This document shows positions 63,197 through 64,000 of a stretch of DNA of 64,000 nt, in pieces. The stretch covers positions 1 through 64,000 of the forward strand of contig CAWCJL010000004.1 of assembly GCA_963795775.1 (NCBI GenBank). Reading direction: 5' to 3'. Source of the DNA: CAWCJL01 sp963795775. Its GTDB lineage: Bacteria; Acidobacteriota; Terriglobia; Terriglobales; Acidobacteriaceae. The notes under the pieces are model-generated. The model was not told the DNA's origin. It did no database searches and saw only the letters and a list, made by a program, of their open reading frames with translations. Numbering within the stretch: the first letter of the stretch is position 1; each line of letters begins with the position of its first letter. The position numbers and the translations under genes were made by a program.

Positions 63197-64000
63197 GCCT
63201 CCGCCGGATGAAGTATGCTACGACGCCGAGAAGAGCCCAGATAGTGCCGACAATGCGCGCGATCGGGCCAAGGTTGAGCCAGAGAAAGAAGCACACCGCA
63301 AAGCCAAGGAGGGAGAGCAGGATGGGCAGCCACTGCCCCATGCGCGCGGCGCGCCAGCCGAGCACGGCCGACGAGATATTGACGCCCATGAAGGCGAGCA
63401 GTGCGCCGTAGTTGAGCAGCTCGGTGCCGAGCTGGTAGCTGAACAGCAGCGCGCCAACGAGGCAGATGCCGCCGATCAGCAGGACATTGTTGCGGGGGAT
63501 CTGGTTCTTCGCATCGACCGCGCCGAAGAAGCGTTTGGGAATGGCGCGGTCCTGCCCCATCACCAGCAGCAGGCGGGCGGCGCCAAGCTGCGAGGCCATG
63601 CCGGAGCCGATATTCGCCACCAGCAGCGATGCGTTTACCACGACAAAGAGGAAGATGCCGCCGGCGATGCGCGCAATCTGCACATACGCGGTGTCGATAT
63701 CGGGAAAAGGCCGGCCGGCGGGCCAGACGAGCTGGCCGAGATACACCTCAATCGACGCGAGCACGCCGGTAACGAGGCAGGTGAGCACGATGGCACGCGG
63801 GATGCTGCGCTCCGGGTTGCGCGCTTCATCCGTAAGCGTGGAGATGCCGTCGAAGCCGATATAGGTGAGCACGGCGATGGAGGTGCCGCGAAAGACCGCG
63901 TGCGACGAGAAGGTCGCGGGATTGTAGAAGGGGCGCAGGTAAGCTTCAGTCCCATGCGGGGGAACGTGGAATAGATAGCGCAGTGCCGCGATGACCACCA
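63177..64000 (-). CDS. APC-family amino-acid permease (partial, N terminus beyond window)
   Basis: The last about 274 residues of a membrane transporter of the APC superfamily. Conserved segments: VLTYIGFDGISTLTDEARNP (the TM6 region with the FDGIST-like motif), RSIPRAIVLTCLVTGVL, and VANIGSGMASQLGAARLLLV in TM8. Several further helices follow, ending in a basic tail (YFIRRRHGRVRI). The beginning lies outside the window to the right. The substrate is probably an amino acid, but not determinable. The end overlaps the possible start of the deacetylase gene. Confidence 0.88.
   Translation of the reverse strand, partial: VVIAALRYLFHVPPHGTEAYLRPFYNPATFSSHAVFRGTSIAVLTYIGFDGISTLTDEARNPERSIPRAIVLTCLVTGVLASIEVYLGQLVWPAGRPFPDIDTAYVQIARIAGGIFLFVVVNASLLVANIGSGMASQLGAARLLLVMGQDRAIPKRFFGAVDAKNQIPRNNVLLIGGICLVGALLFSYQLGTELLNYGALLAFMGVNISSAVLGWRAARMGQWLPILLSLLGFAVCFFLWLNLGPIARIVGTIWALLGVVAYFIRRRHGRVRI

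Overview
The window is a GC-rich, gene-dense bacterial chromosome segment. It carries one tRNA, about 55 protein genes, no rRNA, no CRISPR array and no recognisable transposase. Gene content (lipid A genes, BamA and Skp, a menaquinone-pathway radical SAM enzyme, a GH37 trehalase, a DUF6496 protein, C-tract-led intergenic repeats) points to a Gram-negative Acidobacteriota, most likely of the Acidobacteriaceae type. That assignment is inference from gene content and remembered genome style, not from a search.

Layout. 0-5 kb: tRNA-Pro, a homocysteine methyltransferase, then coupled purL-purF. 5-10 kb: pirin, a DUF6496 histone-like protein, and a minus-strand serine-pathway group (class V aminotransferase, serA, FmdB-type zinc ribbon). 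10-16 kb: yqeY, RNase HI, an ECF sigma / HEAT-repeat anti-sigma / double-PDZ protein locus, and a radical SAM enzyme. 15.8-16.9 kb is a mostly non-coding, repeat-rich stretch with one small gene. 17-25 kb: tyrS divergent from a PLP enzyme, several small enzymes, then fabZ-lpxA-lpxI and an exported peroxiredoxin. 25-35 kb: an acidic/basic bipolar protein, an MltD-like transglycosylase, lepA, ompH/skp and bamA. 34.5-43 kb: a molybdopterin oxidoreductase, an orphan histidine kinase, a TolC-like protein, two MFS transporters and an Fe-S protein. 43-52 kb: ABC-F, DUF2252, and a trehalose locus (trehalase plus sugar kinase) divergent from a GH13 alpha-glucosidase. 52-64 kb: LOG protein, typA, a Uma2 nuclease-like protein, mqnC, a phospholipase C-like protein, glnA, an ankyrin protein, DoxX, a second sugar kinase, a polysaccharide deacetylase and a partial amino-acid permease.

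Three observations stand out. (1) Two intergenic elements 38 kb apart (16329-16470 and 54461-54590) share a C-tract, a CCGGACTTTTG lead and a series of short units at the same 42-nt and 30-nt spacing, although the unit sequences have diverged. This is the best candidate for an undescribed genetic element. (2) Three genes (serA, the neighbouring aminotransferase, and the 61-kb sugar kinase) are each broken by exactly one extra base, which suggests either base-call errors or recent decay. (3) The sigma/anti-sigma/PDZ locus combines HEAT repeats on the anti-sigma factor with a protease-less double-PDZ protein carrying three 40-residue repeats, and looks like an unusual envelope-sensing module.
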